From contig NZ_JAGIPZ010000001.1 in NCBI RefSeq assembly GCF_017814915.1, forward strand, positions 497,559-561,558: DNA of 64,000 nt, given 5' to 3'. The DNA comes from Herbaspirillum sp. LeCh32-8. Its GTDB lineage: Bacteria; Pseudomonadota; Gammaproteobacteria; Burkholderiales; Burkholderiaceae_D. The notes below the pieces were generated by a model. That model was not told the DNA's origin. It was given only the letters and a program-made list of their open reading frames with translations, and searched no databases. The position numbers were made by a program, and so were the translations under genes. Positions 7,767-16,691 of the stretch are shown here, one piece after another. Numbering within the stretch: the first letter of the stretch is position 1; each line of letters opens with the position of its first letter.

Positions 7767-8684
7767 TTATTGCAGGAAGTTGATGATCACCGACATGGTC
7801 GCATCCGGCTGTTCCTCCATCAGCCAGTGCCCGGAATCGGGAATCACGGCGCCTTGGACATTGGTCGCGACAGCACGGGCCACGGTTTCCATGGTCGTGC
7901 CGAACGACTTTTCACCGCCCACGGCCAGCACCGGCATCGGCAGCGGTCCTTGCGCAATGTAGGCCTTGTTGTCGACGGCATCCTGATCAAACGCATGGAA
8001 TTGTTCGAACCCCGAGTGCATTGCGCCGGGCAAGGCGTAGAACTTCGCGTAGTGCCTGCGCGATGCTTCATCGAAGCGCTTCGGGTCAGCCGAAAATTCA
8101 TTCCAGAAGCGGTCGAGATAAATCCGTTCCCGTCCTTTTACCAGGCGTTCCATGTCGGGGCCGCCGAAGCGGAAATGCCAGAGCAACGGGCTCTTCAGGA
8201 TCTCGTCCCAAGGGCCTGCGCCGGGTATCGGGGCGTCCATCAGCACCAGCCTGGTGACGCGTTCAGGCTGCTGCGCGGCAAAGGCGTACGCCACCATGTT
8301 GCCGATGTCGTGCGCGACGACGTCGACCTTGCCGATCTTGAGCGCGTCCAGCACGCCTGCGATATCGAGCGCCTGGTTTTTCTTGTCGAATCCGGCTGCC
8401 GGATGGTCTGACAGCCCCATGCCGCGCAGGTCGGGAACGATGACGGTGTGGTTGGTCGCCAGTTTGGCCGCCAGCGGAGCCCACATGTCCCCGGTTTCGC
8501 CGAAGCCGTGCAGCAGGATGACGGTGGGCCCCTGGCCGGCGCTACGCACGTTCAGACGCGTACCGTTGACCGCCAGTGTCCGGCTCTTGAAGCCGGCGGG
8601 GAAGGTGAAGTCCTTTGCCGCAGCGTGGGACGTCAGGGGAAGCAGAGAAGCAACCGAGAGCAGTAGTGCAAAGATCTTTCGCAT
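7767..8684 (-). CDS. Exported alpha/beta hydrolase, epoxide-hydrolase-like
   Basis: A 305-residue alpha/beta-hydrolase with a cleavable signal peptide (MRKIFALLLSVASLLPLTSHAAA). The oxyanion motif is HGFGETGDMW (from residue 59). The nucleophile elbow reads VVAHDIGN, so Asp126 replaces the Ser of esterases, as in epoxide hydrolases and haloalkane dehalogenases. The base is His286 (DSGHWLMEEQPD). It therefore probably hydrolyses epoxides or related electrophiles in the periplasm. The start at 8684 is set by a good Shine-Dalgarno (ATGGAGGTTC before ATG) and the signal peptide; an upstream extension to 8744 lacks both. It is transcribed the same way as the VOC/SDR/OYE genes but 239 bp away, so probably separately. 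Confidence 0.85.
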   Translation of the reverse strand: MRKIFALLLSVASLLPLTSHAAAKDFTFPAGFKSRTLAVNGTRLNVRSAGQGPTVILLHGFGETGDMWAPLAAKLATNHTVIVPDLRGMGLSDHPAAGFDKKNQALDIAGVLDALKIGKVDVVAHDIGNMVAYAFAAQQPERVTRLVLMDAPIPGAGPWDEILKSPLLWHFRFGGPDMERLVKGRERIYLDRFWNEFSADPKRFDEASRRHYAKFYALPGAMHSGFEQFHAFDQDAVDNKAYIAQGPLPMPVLAVGGEKSFGTTMETVARAVATNVQGAVIPDSGHWLMEEQPDATMSVIINFLQ

Positions 8685-8923
8685 GTGAACCTCCATAAGT
8701 TGGCCAACCGTGCTCGGCTGGCTTGCGGATACGGCCATCAACAATGTCCCCTGCGGCGTGCTGTCGGGTTTCAGTGCAACCGCACGGGGACGCTAAGGTG
8801 AAACTTTCCCGGCCTTGTCGCCCGGGCGATATGCCCGAGGCATATCCGTCATTGATCGAAGTCCGGCCGATGACGTGAGCCGGGTCTGCGCCACGGCCCT
8901 TGTGCAAAGAGGTCCCTGGCTGT

Positions 8924-9322
8924 TCAGGCCAGGTACCTTCCGTCAATGACAAACTCCACCGTCACGTCAGGAACCGGTGTGACGAACAGCTGCTGCTCCT
9001 GTTGCGCACGCATCCCGGAGAGTTGGTAGGGGATCTGGCGTTCACGCAGGCGACGCAGCAGTTGTTGCCATTCAATGAGGCTGTCGATGCGCAGCGCCAT
9101 GTGGTCGATGCGGGCTGGCGGACCGCCGATGCGCACACCGGCGCCGGAAGGTGCATCGGGGCGCTCGATCAGGTGCAATACCGGTTGGCTGTCCAGGTAG
9201 AGCCAGTGTCCGCTGATGCCGAAGGGCGGTCGCGCACCTTCTTTCAGACCGACGACATCGACGAAGAAGCTTCGCAGGCAGGCGCACTCGTGCGCCACGA
9301 TGGTGATGTGATCGAGTTGCAT
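8924..9322 (-). CDS. VOC (glyoxalase/dioxygenase-like) family protein
   Basis: A 132-residue single vicinal-oxygen-chelate domain. The first metal ligand is likely His5 (QLDHITIVAH). FFVDVVGLKEG follows, then a second half beginning RIDHMALRID and ending VEFVIDG, in which Glu is the usual last ligand. Members are metal enzymes (glyoxalase, dioxygenase) or small-molecule-binding proteins; which applies here cannot be told. It starts 7 bp after the SDR gene and is the last gene of a probable nemA-SDR-VOC operon, suggesting a role in handling reactive carbonyl or electrophilic compounds. Confidence 0.82.
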   Translation of the reverse strand: MQLDHITIVAHECACLRSFFVDVVGLKEGARPPFGISGHWLYLDSQPVLHLIERPDAPSGAGVRIGGPPARIDHMALRIDSLIEWQQLLRRLRERQIPYQLSGMRAQQEQQLFVTPVPDVTVEFVIDGRYLA

Positions 9323-9329
9323 GGCCGGC

Positions 9330-10025
9330 TCACAGCAGGCCGCCGCCGTCCACGTCGACCACGCTGCCGGTCATGAAACCGTTTTGCATGAGCATCAGGT
9401 AGGCCTGCGCCAGGTCGGCGCCCTGGCCGACGCGGCCTACCGGCAGATTGGCGCCGGCGCGCGCAGCCATGGCTTTGCGCTCGGCCTCGCTCAAGTCGCC
9501 CCACATGCCGGTTTCCACCATGCCGGGACTGACCACATTCACGCGCAGCGGCGCCAGTTCCTTGGCCAGCGTCTTGGCCATGATCTCGGTGGCGGCGTTC
9601 ATGGTCGCCTTCACCAGTGCGCCGGGCGCAGCCTTGCGCGCCAGCAGGCCCGACGTCAGCGTGATCGATCCGGCTCGGTTGATGTGGCGCAGCGCCTGCT
9701 GCGCTACGCGCATCTGGCCGAAGAATTTGACGTTGAAGGCGGCGATGGCGTCCTCGATGGCGAGGTCGGCCAACCTTGCCGAGCCGATCACCGGACCGGC
9801 GGTGACCACCAGGTGGTCAAAGGCGCCGATGCCGTCGAACAGGCGCACGACCGAGGCGTCGTCGCCGATGTCGACGTGTGCGGTGGCCATCGATGTCGGA
9901 AAGTCGGCGGGCGTTGCCCGGCGGCCGGCGGCGATCACGCGCGCGCCGGCCGCTGCCGCTTGTTCTGCCACTGCGCGGCCAATGCCGGAGAGGCCGCCGA
10001 TGACGACGACTGTCGTGTCTTTCAT
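9330..10025 (-). CDS. Short-chain dehydrogenase/reductase with non-canonical active site
   Basis: A 231-residue Rossmann-fold protein. The cofactor motif GGLSGIG (residues 10-16) and a basic pair after beta2 (AAGRR) suggest NADP(H). The catalytic Ser is present (Ser125 in ITLTSGLL) and so is Lys139, but the residue four before the Lys is Gly135 instead of the usual Tyr of YxxxK. The enzyme may have altered or no redox activity, or use another acid. It ends with the normal SDR C-terminus (SVVDVDGGGLL). It is placed 42 bp after the ene-reductase gene and 7 bp before the VOC gene, so probably cotranscribed. Confidence 0.85.
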   Translation of the reverse strand: MKDTTVVVIGGLSGIGRAVAEQAAAAGARVIAAGRRATPADFPTSMATAHVDIGDDASVVRLFDGIGAFDHLVVTAGPVIGSARLADLAIEDAIAAFNVKFFGQMRVAQQALRHINRAGSITLTSGLLARKAAPGALVKATMNAATEIMAKTLAKELAPLRVNVVSPGMVETGMWGDLSEAERKAMAARAGANLPVGRVGQGADLAQAYLMLMQNGFMTGSVVDVDGGGLL

Positions 10026-10067
10026 GGTTGTGCTCCCAAAAAGGATGAGATGAAGCGTGGTTGGAAT

Positions 10068-11183
10068 TCAGGCCGCGGCTGCCAGCGGCAGTGCGGGGTA
10101 GTCGGTGTAGCCGCGTTCCGTGCCGCCGAACAGCGTGGCGCCGTCGAACTCGGCCAGCGGCAGGTCCTCGCTCAGTCGACGCGGGAAATCCGGGTTGGCG
10201 ACGAAGGGGCGACCAAACGCGACCAGGTCTGCATAGCCATGTTCCAGCACCCATTGGGCGCGCGGCTTGTCATAGTTGCCGGCCACGATGATGGGACGGG
10301 CAAAGCGCGTGCGCAGTTGTTGGCGGAACTCTTCGGTGAACTCGGGGGCGTCGTCCCAGTCGGCTTCGACCAGATGCAGGTAAGCAATGCCGCGCGATTG
10401 CAGGAACGAAGCCGCGTCCAGGATGGTGGGCAGGATGTCGGGGCAGTCCATACCGCGCGTGGTCAGGAACGGTGCCAGGCGGATTGCCGTGCGGTGTGCG
10501 CCGACCTCGCCAGCCACCGCGTCCACCACTTCCTTCAGGAAGCGCAGGCGGTTTTCGCGCGTGCCGCCATATTCGTCCTCGCGACGATTGGAGGTGGTGC
10601 GCAGGAACTGGTCGACCAGGTAGCCGTTGGCGCCGTGGATTTCAACACCGTCGAAACCGGCATCGATGGCATTGCGCGCGCCCCGGCGAAAGTCCTCGAC
10701 GATGGCGGCGATCTCGGCGCGCTCCAGTTCGCGCGGCGTTGGGCAATCGACCATCGCGCCGATGCCGGTGGCGGCGTCGACCTTCCAGATCTGTGCTTCG
10801 AACGGCACCGCTGACGGCGCGACCGGTAGTGCGCCGTCGTGAAAATCGGGATGCGACATGCGGCCAACGTGCCACAGTTGCAGGAAGATACGGCCGCCGG
10901 CCTGGTGCACCGCGTCGGTCACCAAGCTCCAGCCGTGTACCTGCTCCTGGCTGTAGATGCCGGGCGTGAACGAATAGCCCTTGCCTTGCGGCGAAATCTG
11001 CGCGGCTTCGCTGACAATCAGGGCGGCCGAGGCGCGCTGGGCGTAGTAGGCGGCGTTGAGCGCATTGGGCACGTCGCCGGGTTGCGTGCTGCGGGCGCGC
11101 GTCATGGGCGCCATCACGATGCGGTGGGGCAGGGCGAGCTCGCCGACGGTGAGCGGGGCGAGAAGGGGCTGGTTCGGTTGCAT
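10068..11183 (-). CDS. nemA: Alkene reductase, old yellow enzyme family (NemA-like)
   Basis: A 371-residue FMN-dependent (beta/alpha)8 enzyme that reduces activated C=C bonds (enones, N-ethylmaleimide, nitro esters) with NAD(P)H. Visible motifs are the N-terminal LPHRIVMAPMTRARS, QLWHVGRMSHP with active-site residues, HGANGYLVDQF (substrate His/Asn pair), RREDEYGGTRENRLRF, and the C-terminal phosphate-binding stretch VAFGRPFVANPDFPRR. Length is normal. The start at 11183 follows AGTCTACTC and gives the family N-terminus; the longer frame to 11297 overlaps the LysR gene. It is first in an operon with SDR and VOC genes and divergent from a LysR regulator, typical of an electrophile-responsive detoxification unit. 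Confidence 0.92.
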   Translation of the reverse strand: MQPNQPLLAPLTVGELALPHRIVMAPMTRARSTQPGDVPNALNAAYYAQRASAALIVSEAAQISPQGKGYSFTPGIYSQEQVHGWSLVTDAVHQAGGRIFLQLWHVGRMSHPDFHDGALPVAPSAVPFEAQIWKVDAATGIGAMVDCPTPRELERAEIAAIVEDFRRGARNAIDAGFDGVEIHGANGYLVDQFLRTTSNRREDEYGGTRENRLRFLKEVVDAVAGEVGAHRTAIRLAPFLTTRGMDCPDILPTILDAASFLQSRGIAYLHLVEADWDDAPEFTEEFRQQLRTRFARPIIVAGNYDKPRAQWVLEHGYADLVAFGRPFVANPDFPRRLSEDLPLAEFDGATLFGGTERGYTDYPALPLAAAA

Positions 11184-11255
11184 GAGTAGACTCCAGAAGG
11201 GTTTTGACTGGAGGCCATTATGCGAATCCGCCTTGGTTTTGATAATTGGTCTAGT

Positions 11256-11274
11256 ATTTGAATTATTTTCAAAT
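11256..11274. promoter_or_regulatory. Candidate LysR-type operator in the nemA/LysR divergent promoter
   Basis: A perfect interrupted palindrome ATTTGAA-N5-TTCAAAT lies in an AT-rich stretch of the 105-bp divergent intergenic region. It contains the T-N11-A core of LysR-family sites and sits 14 bp before the regulator's start, where it could control both genes. Confidence 0.6.
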
Positions 11275-11288
11275 AAAACAAAATAATC

Positions 11289-12224
11289 ATGACGCAAAAC
11301 CTGGGAGACTTACGCCTCTTCATCGAGGCCGCCAGCCTGGGCAGCCTGTCTGCTGCAGGGCGCAAGATGGGCCTGTCGCCGGCCGCTTCCAGCGCGCGCC
11401 TGGTCAAACTGGAGGCCTCGCTCAACACGCGTCTGTTCGAGCGCACCACGCGCCGCCTGCGTCTGACCGCCGAAGGCGCGATGTACCTGGCGCACTGCCA
11501 GCAGGCGCTGGATGCACTGGACGACGCCCAAGCCGCGTTGCAGGCGGGGCGCAGCGCGGTCAGCGGCAAGCTGCGCATCGCCGCCACCTCGGACTTCGGG
11601 CGCAATGTGCTGCAGGGCTGGCTGGAAGAATTCAACCGCCTGCATCCGCAAATCACGCTGGCGCTGATCCTGGGCGATGCGGTCGCCAATCTGCTGCAGG
11701 ACGATCTCGACCTGGCCATCCGTTTCGGGGTGCCGCAGAACAGCTCCATGGTCGCGCGGCCGCTGGCGTTCAACCGCCGTGTGCTGTGTGCATCCCCCGC
11801 TTATGTGGCGGCGCAGGGCATGCCGGAGCATCCTGACGATCTGCATCGTTTCCGTTGCATTGTGTTGTTCTCCGCCTCGGGCATGGCCAATGAATGGCGC
11901 TTCGAACGCGACGGAAAAGTGGCCTCCTTCGTCGTGCCGGCGGCCGGCGCGCGTGAGACCAACGACGGGGCCGTCGCTCGCGCATGGGCCATCGGCGGCC
12001 ACGGCATCGCCATGAAATCGATATGGGATATCGGCGCCGACCTGCAGGCCGGGCGGCTTCAGGTGCTGATGCCGGAATGGCGTACGCCGGATGCGCCGGT
12101 GCATGCCTTTTATCAGCGAACGCGTTATATGGCGCCGCGAGTGCGCGCCTTGCTGGACTTCCTGGTCGAGCGCTTCGCGCAGGCGGGGACGGAACTGGAG
12201 GCGCTGCTCCGGCGGCACGGATAG
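11289..12224 (+). CDS. LysR-family transcriptional regulator
   Basis: A 311-residue regulator. The N-terminal winged helix (about residues 5-65) contains FIEAASLGSLSAAGRKMGLS and TRLFERTTRRLRLTAEG. The rest is a periplasmic-binding-protein-like effector domain (KLRIAATSDFGR, DLAIRFGVPQNSSM) of the CrgA/DsdC-type subgroup. It is transcribed divergently from nemA across a palindrome that fits a LysR box, so it probably controls nemA-SDR-VOC and itself. The inducer is not known; an electrophile or quinone substrate of NemA is plausible. Confidence 0.9.
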   Translation: MTQNLGDLRLFIEAASLGSLSAAGRKMGLSPAASSARLVKLEASLNTRLFERTTRRLRLTAEGAMYLAHCQQALDALDDAQAALQAGRSAVSGKLRIAATSDFGRNVLQGWLEEFNRLHPQITLALILGDAVANLLQDDLDLAIRFGVPQNSSMVARPLAFNRRVLCASPAYVAAQGMPEHPDDLHRFRCIVLFSASGMANEWRFERDGKVASFVVPAAGARETNDGAVARAWAIGGHGIAMKSIWDIGADLQAGRLQVLMPEWRTPDAPVHAFYQRTRYMAPRVRALLDFLVERFAQAGTELEALLRRHG

Positions 12225-12305
12225 GGGCCAAAGCCCTGCGCCGGCTTGCCGGCAGAGCGATGCGGCGGCTGACATTCGCTATGGAACAGCTGCATCAGAA
12301 TCAGA

Positions 12306-12333
12306 ATGAAAAAGCCCCTGCGAGAGGGGCTTT
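12306..12333. terminator. Bidirectional terminator between LysR gene and cation efflux gene
   Basis: Stem AAGCCCC/GGGGCTT with loop TGCGAGA. The minus-strand T-tract (TTTTTC) is longer than the plus-strand one (TTT), so it works best for dmeRF and may also stop the LysR transcript. The rest of the 206-bp gap holds nothing obvious. Confidence 0.75.
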
Positions 12334-12430
12334 GGCGTACTTGCGGCGGGCAAGCTGCCCTGACTATCGACAAATAGTCGGAGGATTATTCTCGGACCGC
12401 CTTTGCATTGCGCGCTTTGTTTGTGCTGGT

Positions 12431-13375
12431 TCAGGCCACGCGGTGTTCCAGCGTGATGTGCTTGAGCTCGGCGATGCCGGCCAGTTTTTCGCGCAGAATC
12501 GCTTCGCTCACGCGCGCCGGGGTCGAGACGCTGATGATGGCGGCGCGCGCAACCGGGCCGATGCGCCAGACGTGCAGGTCGTCGATCTGCGCCTGGCCGT
12601 CGAGGGCGTGACGAATTTTGTCGGCCAGCTGGTCGTCGGTGACGTCCAGCAGCACGGTCGATGTCTCGCGCAGCAATGAATACGACCAGCGCGCGATGAC
12701 CACTGCGCCGATCACGCCCATCAGCGGATCAAGCCAGGTCCAGCCAAGATAGAGGCCGGCCAGCAGGGCGCCGATCGCCAGTACCGAGGTCAGGGCGTCA
12801 GCCAGTACGTGCACGTAGGCAGAGCGCAGGTTGTTGTCGCGGCCATGATGATGGTGGCCGTTGTCGTTGTCGTGGTGGTGAGGATGGTCATGGTGGTCAT
12901 GCTGATGATGTCCATGGCCGTGGTGCTTGTCCATCAGCAGCAGCGCGCTGACGATGTTGACCACCAGGCCGATCGCGGCGATCGCAATGGCTTCGCTGAA
13001 CTCGACCGCGGTCGGGCTGGCCAGGCGCCATACCGATTCGGCGGCGATGCCGATGGCGACCACGGCCAGTATCAACGCCGAGGCGAAGCCGGCCAGGTCA
13101 CCCACCTTGCCGGTGCCGAAGCTGAAGCGCGCATCGCGGGCATGGCGACGCGCGAAGCTGTATGCGCCGGCGGCGATGGCCAGGGCGCCGGCGTGGGTGG
13201 CCATATGGAAGCCGTCGGCCAGCAATGCCATCGACCCGGTCACGTAGCCGGCGATGATCTCGGCCACCATCATCACGGCGGTCAGCAGCACCACCCACAA
13301 CGTGCGGCGGGCGTTGCGGTCGTGGTCGACGCCGAGGTAGACGTGCTCGTGCGCGAAGGGTGAGGTGTTTTGCAT
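12431..13375 (-). CDS. dmeF: Cation diffusion facilitator, Co/Ni efflux (DmeF-like)
   Basis: A 314-residue inner-membrane metal/proton antiporter with six predicted helices. Metal-site motifs are MALLADGFHMATHAG (helix 2) and VHVLADALTSVLA (helix 5). A cytosolic loop between helices 4 and 5 (about residues 151-177) contains 16 His among 27 residues. The C-terminal cytoplasmic domain (DDLHVWRIG, HITLEHRVA) is standard. The DmeF assignment to Co/Ni is inferred from the adjacent repressor, which carries exactly the RcnR metal-ligand set. The pair forms a two-gene operon, repressor first, with a 14-bp gap. Confidence 0.88.
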   Translation of the reverse strand: MQNTSPFAHEHVYLGVDHDRNARRTLWVVLLTAVMMVAEIIAGYVTGSMALLADGFHMATHAGALAIAAGAYSFARRHARDARFSFGTGKVGDLAGFASALILAVVAIGIAAESVWRLASPTAVEFSEAIAIAAIGLVVNIVSALLLMDKHHGHGHHQHDHHDHPHHHDNDNGHHHHGRDNNLRSAYVHVLADALTSVLAIGALLAGLYLGWTWLDPLMGVIGAVVIARWSYSLLRETSTVLLDVTDDQLADKIRHALDGQAQIDDLHVWRIGPVARAAIISVSTPARVSEAILREKLAGIAELKHITLEHRVA

Positions 13376-13389
13376 GATGGTCCTCCTGC

Positions 13390-13665
13390 TTATTTTGAAT
13401 AGCGGCGAATCGCTTCCAGGATCTCGTCCAGGCCCTGGTTGCGCTCCATGTCGGACAGGCCGGGGCGCGCCACGTGTTCACGCGCGTGGGCTTCGATCAG
13501 TTCATCCATCAACCCGTTGAGCGCGCCGCGGATGGCGGCCGCCAGATGCAGCGTCTTGGCGCAGCCGGCATCGTCGTCGATGGCGCGCTCCAGCGCCTGA
13601 ACCTGGCCGCCGATGCGGCGTACCCGTTTGAGCAGCGGATCCTTCTGTTGTGCGAGATGGCTCAT
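13390..13665 (-). CDS. dmeR: RcnR/CsoR-family Ni/Co-responsive repressor (DmeR-like)
   Basis: A 91-residue four-helix DUF156 repressor. The ligand set His3 (MSHL), Cys35 (DAGCAKTL), His60 and His64 (EAHAREH) is the combination known for nickel/cobalt-sensing RcnR; FrmR-type formaldehyde sensors lack the His64 ligand. Metal binding would release DNA and derepress the downstream efflux gene. A matching operator is seen just upstream (13669-13680). The start ATG at 13665 preserves His3 at its functional position, which supports it. Confidence 0.9.
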   Translation of the reverse strand: MSHLAQQKDPLLKRVRRIGGQVQALERAIDDDAGCAKTLHLAAAIRGALNGLMDELIEAHAREHVARPGLSDMERNQGLDEILEAIRRYSK

Positions 13666-13668
13666 ACC

Positions 13669-13680
13669 ATACCCCCCTAT
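13669..13680. promoter_or_regulatory. RcnR/FrmR-type operator
   Basis: ATA-CCCCCC-TAT on the plus strand: a run of six C (G on the coding strand of dmeR) flanked by an inverted ATA/TAT, starting 4 bp upstream of the dmeR start codon. G/C-tracts within AT-rich dyads are the known recognition pattern of this repressor family. Confidence 0.75.
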
Positions 13681-13814
13681 CCTATGTGATGAGCGGAGTA
13701 TAGCATCGCAATGCTCAATTAGCCGCGCCGCCGAGCGATGTCATTCGGACAAGCAAAGCCGCTCTGGTGGCCGCTCATGACGAAATATTGATATTCGAAC
13801 AACCGTGCGTTTTA

Positions 13815-13841
13815 TAAGCTATGCGTAAGCTAAGCCATCTA
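13815..13841 (+). promoter_or_regulatory. Possible sigma28 promoter for the chemoreceptor gene
   Basis: TAAG-N15-GCCATCTA fits the TAAA-N15-GCCGATAA pattern in spacing but only partly in sequence. It lies 89 bp upstream of the chemoreceptor start. Confidence 0.4.
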
Positions 13842-13930
13842 CGATGCGGACAATGCGGCTCATTACGCACGCAGCCATGCCTGCCGGGACGCGGGCACAT
13901 ACAAGCGGGATACCCGCAGGGAGACAAGCG

Positions 13931-15631
13931 ATGGCAGAGGTGAAGGCAGGAGGGCCCGGGGCGGGTGCGCGGGCTTGGGGCGTGGCATTGTTGCCGTGGT
14001 TGGCGGGGGCGCTGATCGGCTGCGGCGCCGTATTTGCGCTCGATGCTGCGGGCGTTGGCAACGTCGCCGGCGCACCGTGGCCGGCGTGCGCGGCGGTGTT
14101 GTTGGCGCTGGCCGGCTTTGCGCTGGCGCAGCGGCGCGGCAAGTCCGGGGACAGCCAGCTGGTCGACAAGGTGGGCGGAGAGATCGACCACATCATGATC
14201 GGCGCGGCCGAGACTTCTTTCTTCGTCGACTCCATCAAGAGCAAGATCAGCAAGGACGTCGACTCGGCCAACAACATCGCGGCCAGCGCCGAACAGAACG
14301 CGGCCACCACCGAGCAGATCGCCGCCAATGCCGAGCGCGCGTCGGCGATTGCCTCGGAGGTTCGTTCCGAGAGCGTCAGCGGCCGCGCCGAGGTTGACCG
14401 CGGCCTGCAGCAGATCGGCCAGGCGCGCACCGACGCCTTGTCCGCCTCCGGCATGATGGAGCAGCTGCAGGAAAAATCGCGCCGCATCCACGGCATTACC
14501 GAAGTGATCAGCGAGATCGCCGCGCGCACCAACTTGCTGGCCTTGAACGCGGCCATCGAGGCGGCGCGCGCCGGCGAGCAGGGGCGCGGCTTTGCGGTGG
14601 TGGCGGGCGAAGTGCGCCAACTGGCCCAGCGCACCAAGGAGGCCACCGACGATATCGGCGTCATGGTGCGCGCCATCAATGAAGAGGCCGAGCGCGCGGC
14701 CTCGGGCATGACGGCCCTGAGCGGGCGGGTGCTGGAGGCGGCGCAGAATGTGGAGAAGGTGCACGGCCTGTTGAACAGCATCGAGCGCTCGGCCGGCCAG
14801 TCGCAGGAACAGATCGAGGAGATCGCGCTGGCGTCGCGCGAACATGTCCTGACCACCCAAAATATTGCCGAGTCGATCACTGCGATTCGCAACGGCATGC
14901 TGCAGACCGATACAGAGCTTCCGCGCGTGGCGGCGTCGGCAATGGCGTTGTCGGAGCGGGCCGAGACCGTATTCGAGGCGATTGCCGAAAGCGGCGCACG
15001 CTCGGCGCACGATGCCATCCGCCTGGCGGCCACCGAGGGTGCGCGGCAAGTCGGGCGGCTGTTCGAGGAGTCGATCAAGGCCGGGCGCATCGCCGAGGCG
15101 GCATTGTTTGATCGCACCTACAAGCCCATTCCCAACACCTCGCCGCAGAAGCATTCGACCCAGTTCGACGGCTTCACCGACCGTGTGCTGCCGGCGATCC
15201 AGGAGGCCATTCTGGAGCGCATGCCGCAGCTGGCCTATGCCGGTTCGGTGGACAACAACGGCTACTTCCCCACGCATAACAAGAAGTTCTCGCAGCCGCT
15301 GACCGGCAACTACGACGTCGACCTGATCAACAACCGCACCAAGCGCATCTTTACCGACCGCACCGGCAAGCGCTGCGGCGCCAATACCAAGCCTTTCCTG
15401 TTGCAGACCTACAAGCGCGACACCGGCGAGGTGATGCATGACCTGTCGGTGCCGATTTATGTGAATGGCAAGCATTGGGGCGGTTTCCGCGTCGGTTACC
15501 GTTCCAGTCACGCGCCTGCCGCGGCTCCCCAGGCGCAGGCCGCGCAAGTCGTGCCGACATCGGCGCGGGGCGCGTCGGGTTTGCCGGCGCCGCTTCGCCA
15601 AGGCGCGCGCACCGGGGTTTCGCGCGCTTGA
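13931..15631 (+). CDS. Methyl-accepting chemotaxis protein with C-terminal Cache-like sensor
   Basis: A 566-residue chemoreceptor. Two close hydrophobic helices (about residues 15-37 and 48-63) anchor it with almost no periplasmic loop. A long coiled coil then leads to the highly conserved signalling tip ([20 protein letters not shown], then [15 protein letters not shown]). After the signalling hairpin a C-terminal domain follows (about 385-530; [38 protein letters not shown]), resembling a single Cache/PAS-like ligand domain that would be cytosolic. A Pro/Ala-rich tail closes the protein. The start at 13931 has GGGAGACAAGCG before ATG; an upstream frame to 13844 adds Arg-rich sequence. It precedes cheRDB. 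Confidence 0.88.
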   Translation: MAEVKAGGPGAGARAWGVALLPWLAGALIGCGAVFALDAAGVGNVAGAPWPACAAVLLALAGFALAQRRGKSGDSQLVDKVGGEIDHIMIGAAETSFFVDSIKSKISKDVDSANNIAASAEQNAATTEQIAANAERASAIASEVRSESVSGRAEVDRGLQQIGQARTDALSASGMMEQLQEKSRRIHGITEVISEIAARTNLLALNAAIEAARAGEQGRGFAVVAGEVRQLAQRTKEATDDIGVMVRAINEEAERAASGMTALSGRVLEAAQNVEKVHGLLNSIERSAGQSQEQIEEIALASREHVLTTQNIAESITAIRNGMLQTDTELPRVAASAMALSERAETVFEAIAESGARSAHDAIRLAATEGARQVGRLFEESIKAGRIAEAALFDRTYKPIPNTSPQKHSTQFDGFTDRVLPAIQEAILERMPQLAYAGSVDNNGYFPTHNKKFSQPLTGNYDVDLINNRTKRIFTDRTGKRCGANTKPFLLQTYKRDTGEVMHDLSVPIYVNGKHWGGFRVGYRSSHAPAAAPQAQAAQVVPTSARGASGLPAPLRQGARTGVSRA

Positions 15632-15704
15632 GCATGCATGGAGGGCCAGCGTTGACTTGGCGCAATAGCGGGGTAAAACCGCTTCATTTCCACGGCTGAT
15701 TTGC

Positions 15705-15733
15705 TTGACCCGGTTCGGCGGGTGATAGATTAT
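15705..15733 (+). promoter_or_regulatory. Candidate sigma70-like promoter for cheRDB
   Basis: TTGACC, a 17-bp spacer and GATTAT, about 80 bp upstream of cheR. It could also be chance. Confidence 0.4.
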
Positions 15734-15812
15734 TCGACAAGGGGGTACTGTCCGCAGGAGCGGATGGAAAACAAAGTGTTGCGTGCCGTCCGGGCGCCGA
15801 GAAAGTGAAGGA

Positions 15813-16691
15813 ATGACATTGAAGCCTACGGCGCCAAGCAAGGGGGAATCCTCCGGCAAAGAGTTCGATTTCAACAGCCGTGATTTCGAGCGGGTGCGGG
15901 GACTCATTTACCAGCGGGCCGGCATCGCCCTGGCCGACAGCAAACAGGAAATGGTTTACAGCCGCCTGGCGCGCCGTTTGCGCGCCACCGGCATCCACTC
16001 GTTCAACCAGTACCTCGACATGCTCGAGCGCACTCAGGATTCGGACGAGTGGGAGGCCTTCACCAATGCCCTGACCACCAACCTGACCTCGTTCTTCCGC
16101 GAGGCCCATCACTTCCCCATCCTGGCCGATTTCGTCAAGACGCTGAAAGAGCCGGCGACCATCTGGTGCTCCGCGGCATCGACCGGGGAGGAGCCCTATA
16201 CCATCGCGATGACCGTGTGCGAGGCGTACGGCACGCTGACGCCGCCGGTGCAGATCGTTGCCACCGACATCGACACCAATGTGCTGGCCACCGGCGCCAA
16301 CGGCGTCTACCCGATGGAACGCATTGAGAAGATGTCGCCCGAGCGGGTCAAGAAATTCTTCCTGCGCGGCAAGGGCAGCCATGAGGGCTACGTGCGCGTG
16401 CGACCGGAGCTGCGCAAGCTGATCACCTTCAAGCAGTTGAACCTGCTGGCCGACGGCTGGCCGATCAGCGGCCCGTTCGACGTGATCTTCTGCCGCAACG
16501 TGATGATCTATTTCGACAAGCCGACCCAGAGCAAGATCCTGTCGCGCTTTGTGCCCCTGATGAAGCCCAATGCCTTGCTCTTCGCCGGGCATTCGGAGAA
16601 CTTCCTCTATGTCTCCGATGCGCTCAAGCTCAAGGGCAAGACGGTCTATGAACTGAATGCCGCCCAGCGCGGCGCGAGGAGCAAGGCATGA
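15813..16691 (+). CDS. cheR: CheR chemotaxis protein methyltransferase
   Basis: A 292-residue SAM-dependent enzyme that methylates glutamates on chemoreceptors during adaptation. The small helical N-domain contains [18 protein letters not shown] and the [12 protein letters not shown] loop. The catalytic domain shows [15 protein letters not shown] motif [23 protein letters not shown], and [17 protein letters not shown] 15813 with GTGAAGGA upstream is used; an alternative begins at 15783. The gene overlaps cheD by 4 bp (ATGA), indicating translational coupling in cheR-cheD-cheB. Confidence 0.96.
   Translation: MTLKPTAPSKGESSGKEFDFNSRDFERVRGLIYQRAGIALADSKQEMVYSRLARRLRATGIHSFNQYLDMLERTQDSDEWEAFTNALTTNLTSFFREAHHFPILADFVKTLKEPATIWCSAASTGEEPYTIAMTVCEAYGTLTPPVQIVATDIDTNVLATGANGVYPMERIEKMSPERVKKFFLRGKGSHEGYVRVRPELRKLITFKQLNLLADGWPISGPFDVIFCRNVMIYFDKPTQSKILSRFVPLMKPNALLFAGHSENFLYVSDALKLKGKTVYELNAAQRGARSKA

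Noticed and set aside
12839-12930. Repeat-like GTG/CAT-rich stretch
   Set aside because: It is the coding sequence for the His-rich loop of the cation transporter, not a regulatory or CRISPR repeat.
13775-15907. A 710-codon open frame on the minus strand over the chemoreceptor gene
   Set aside because: High-GC shadow of a real gene: composition is Arg/His/Gln/Gly-rich, no domain is visible, and the plus-strand frame encodes an unmistakable MCP. The same applies to long antisense frames over flhA (21044-23206), flgK (36040-38280) and the acyltransferase (1149-2219).
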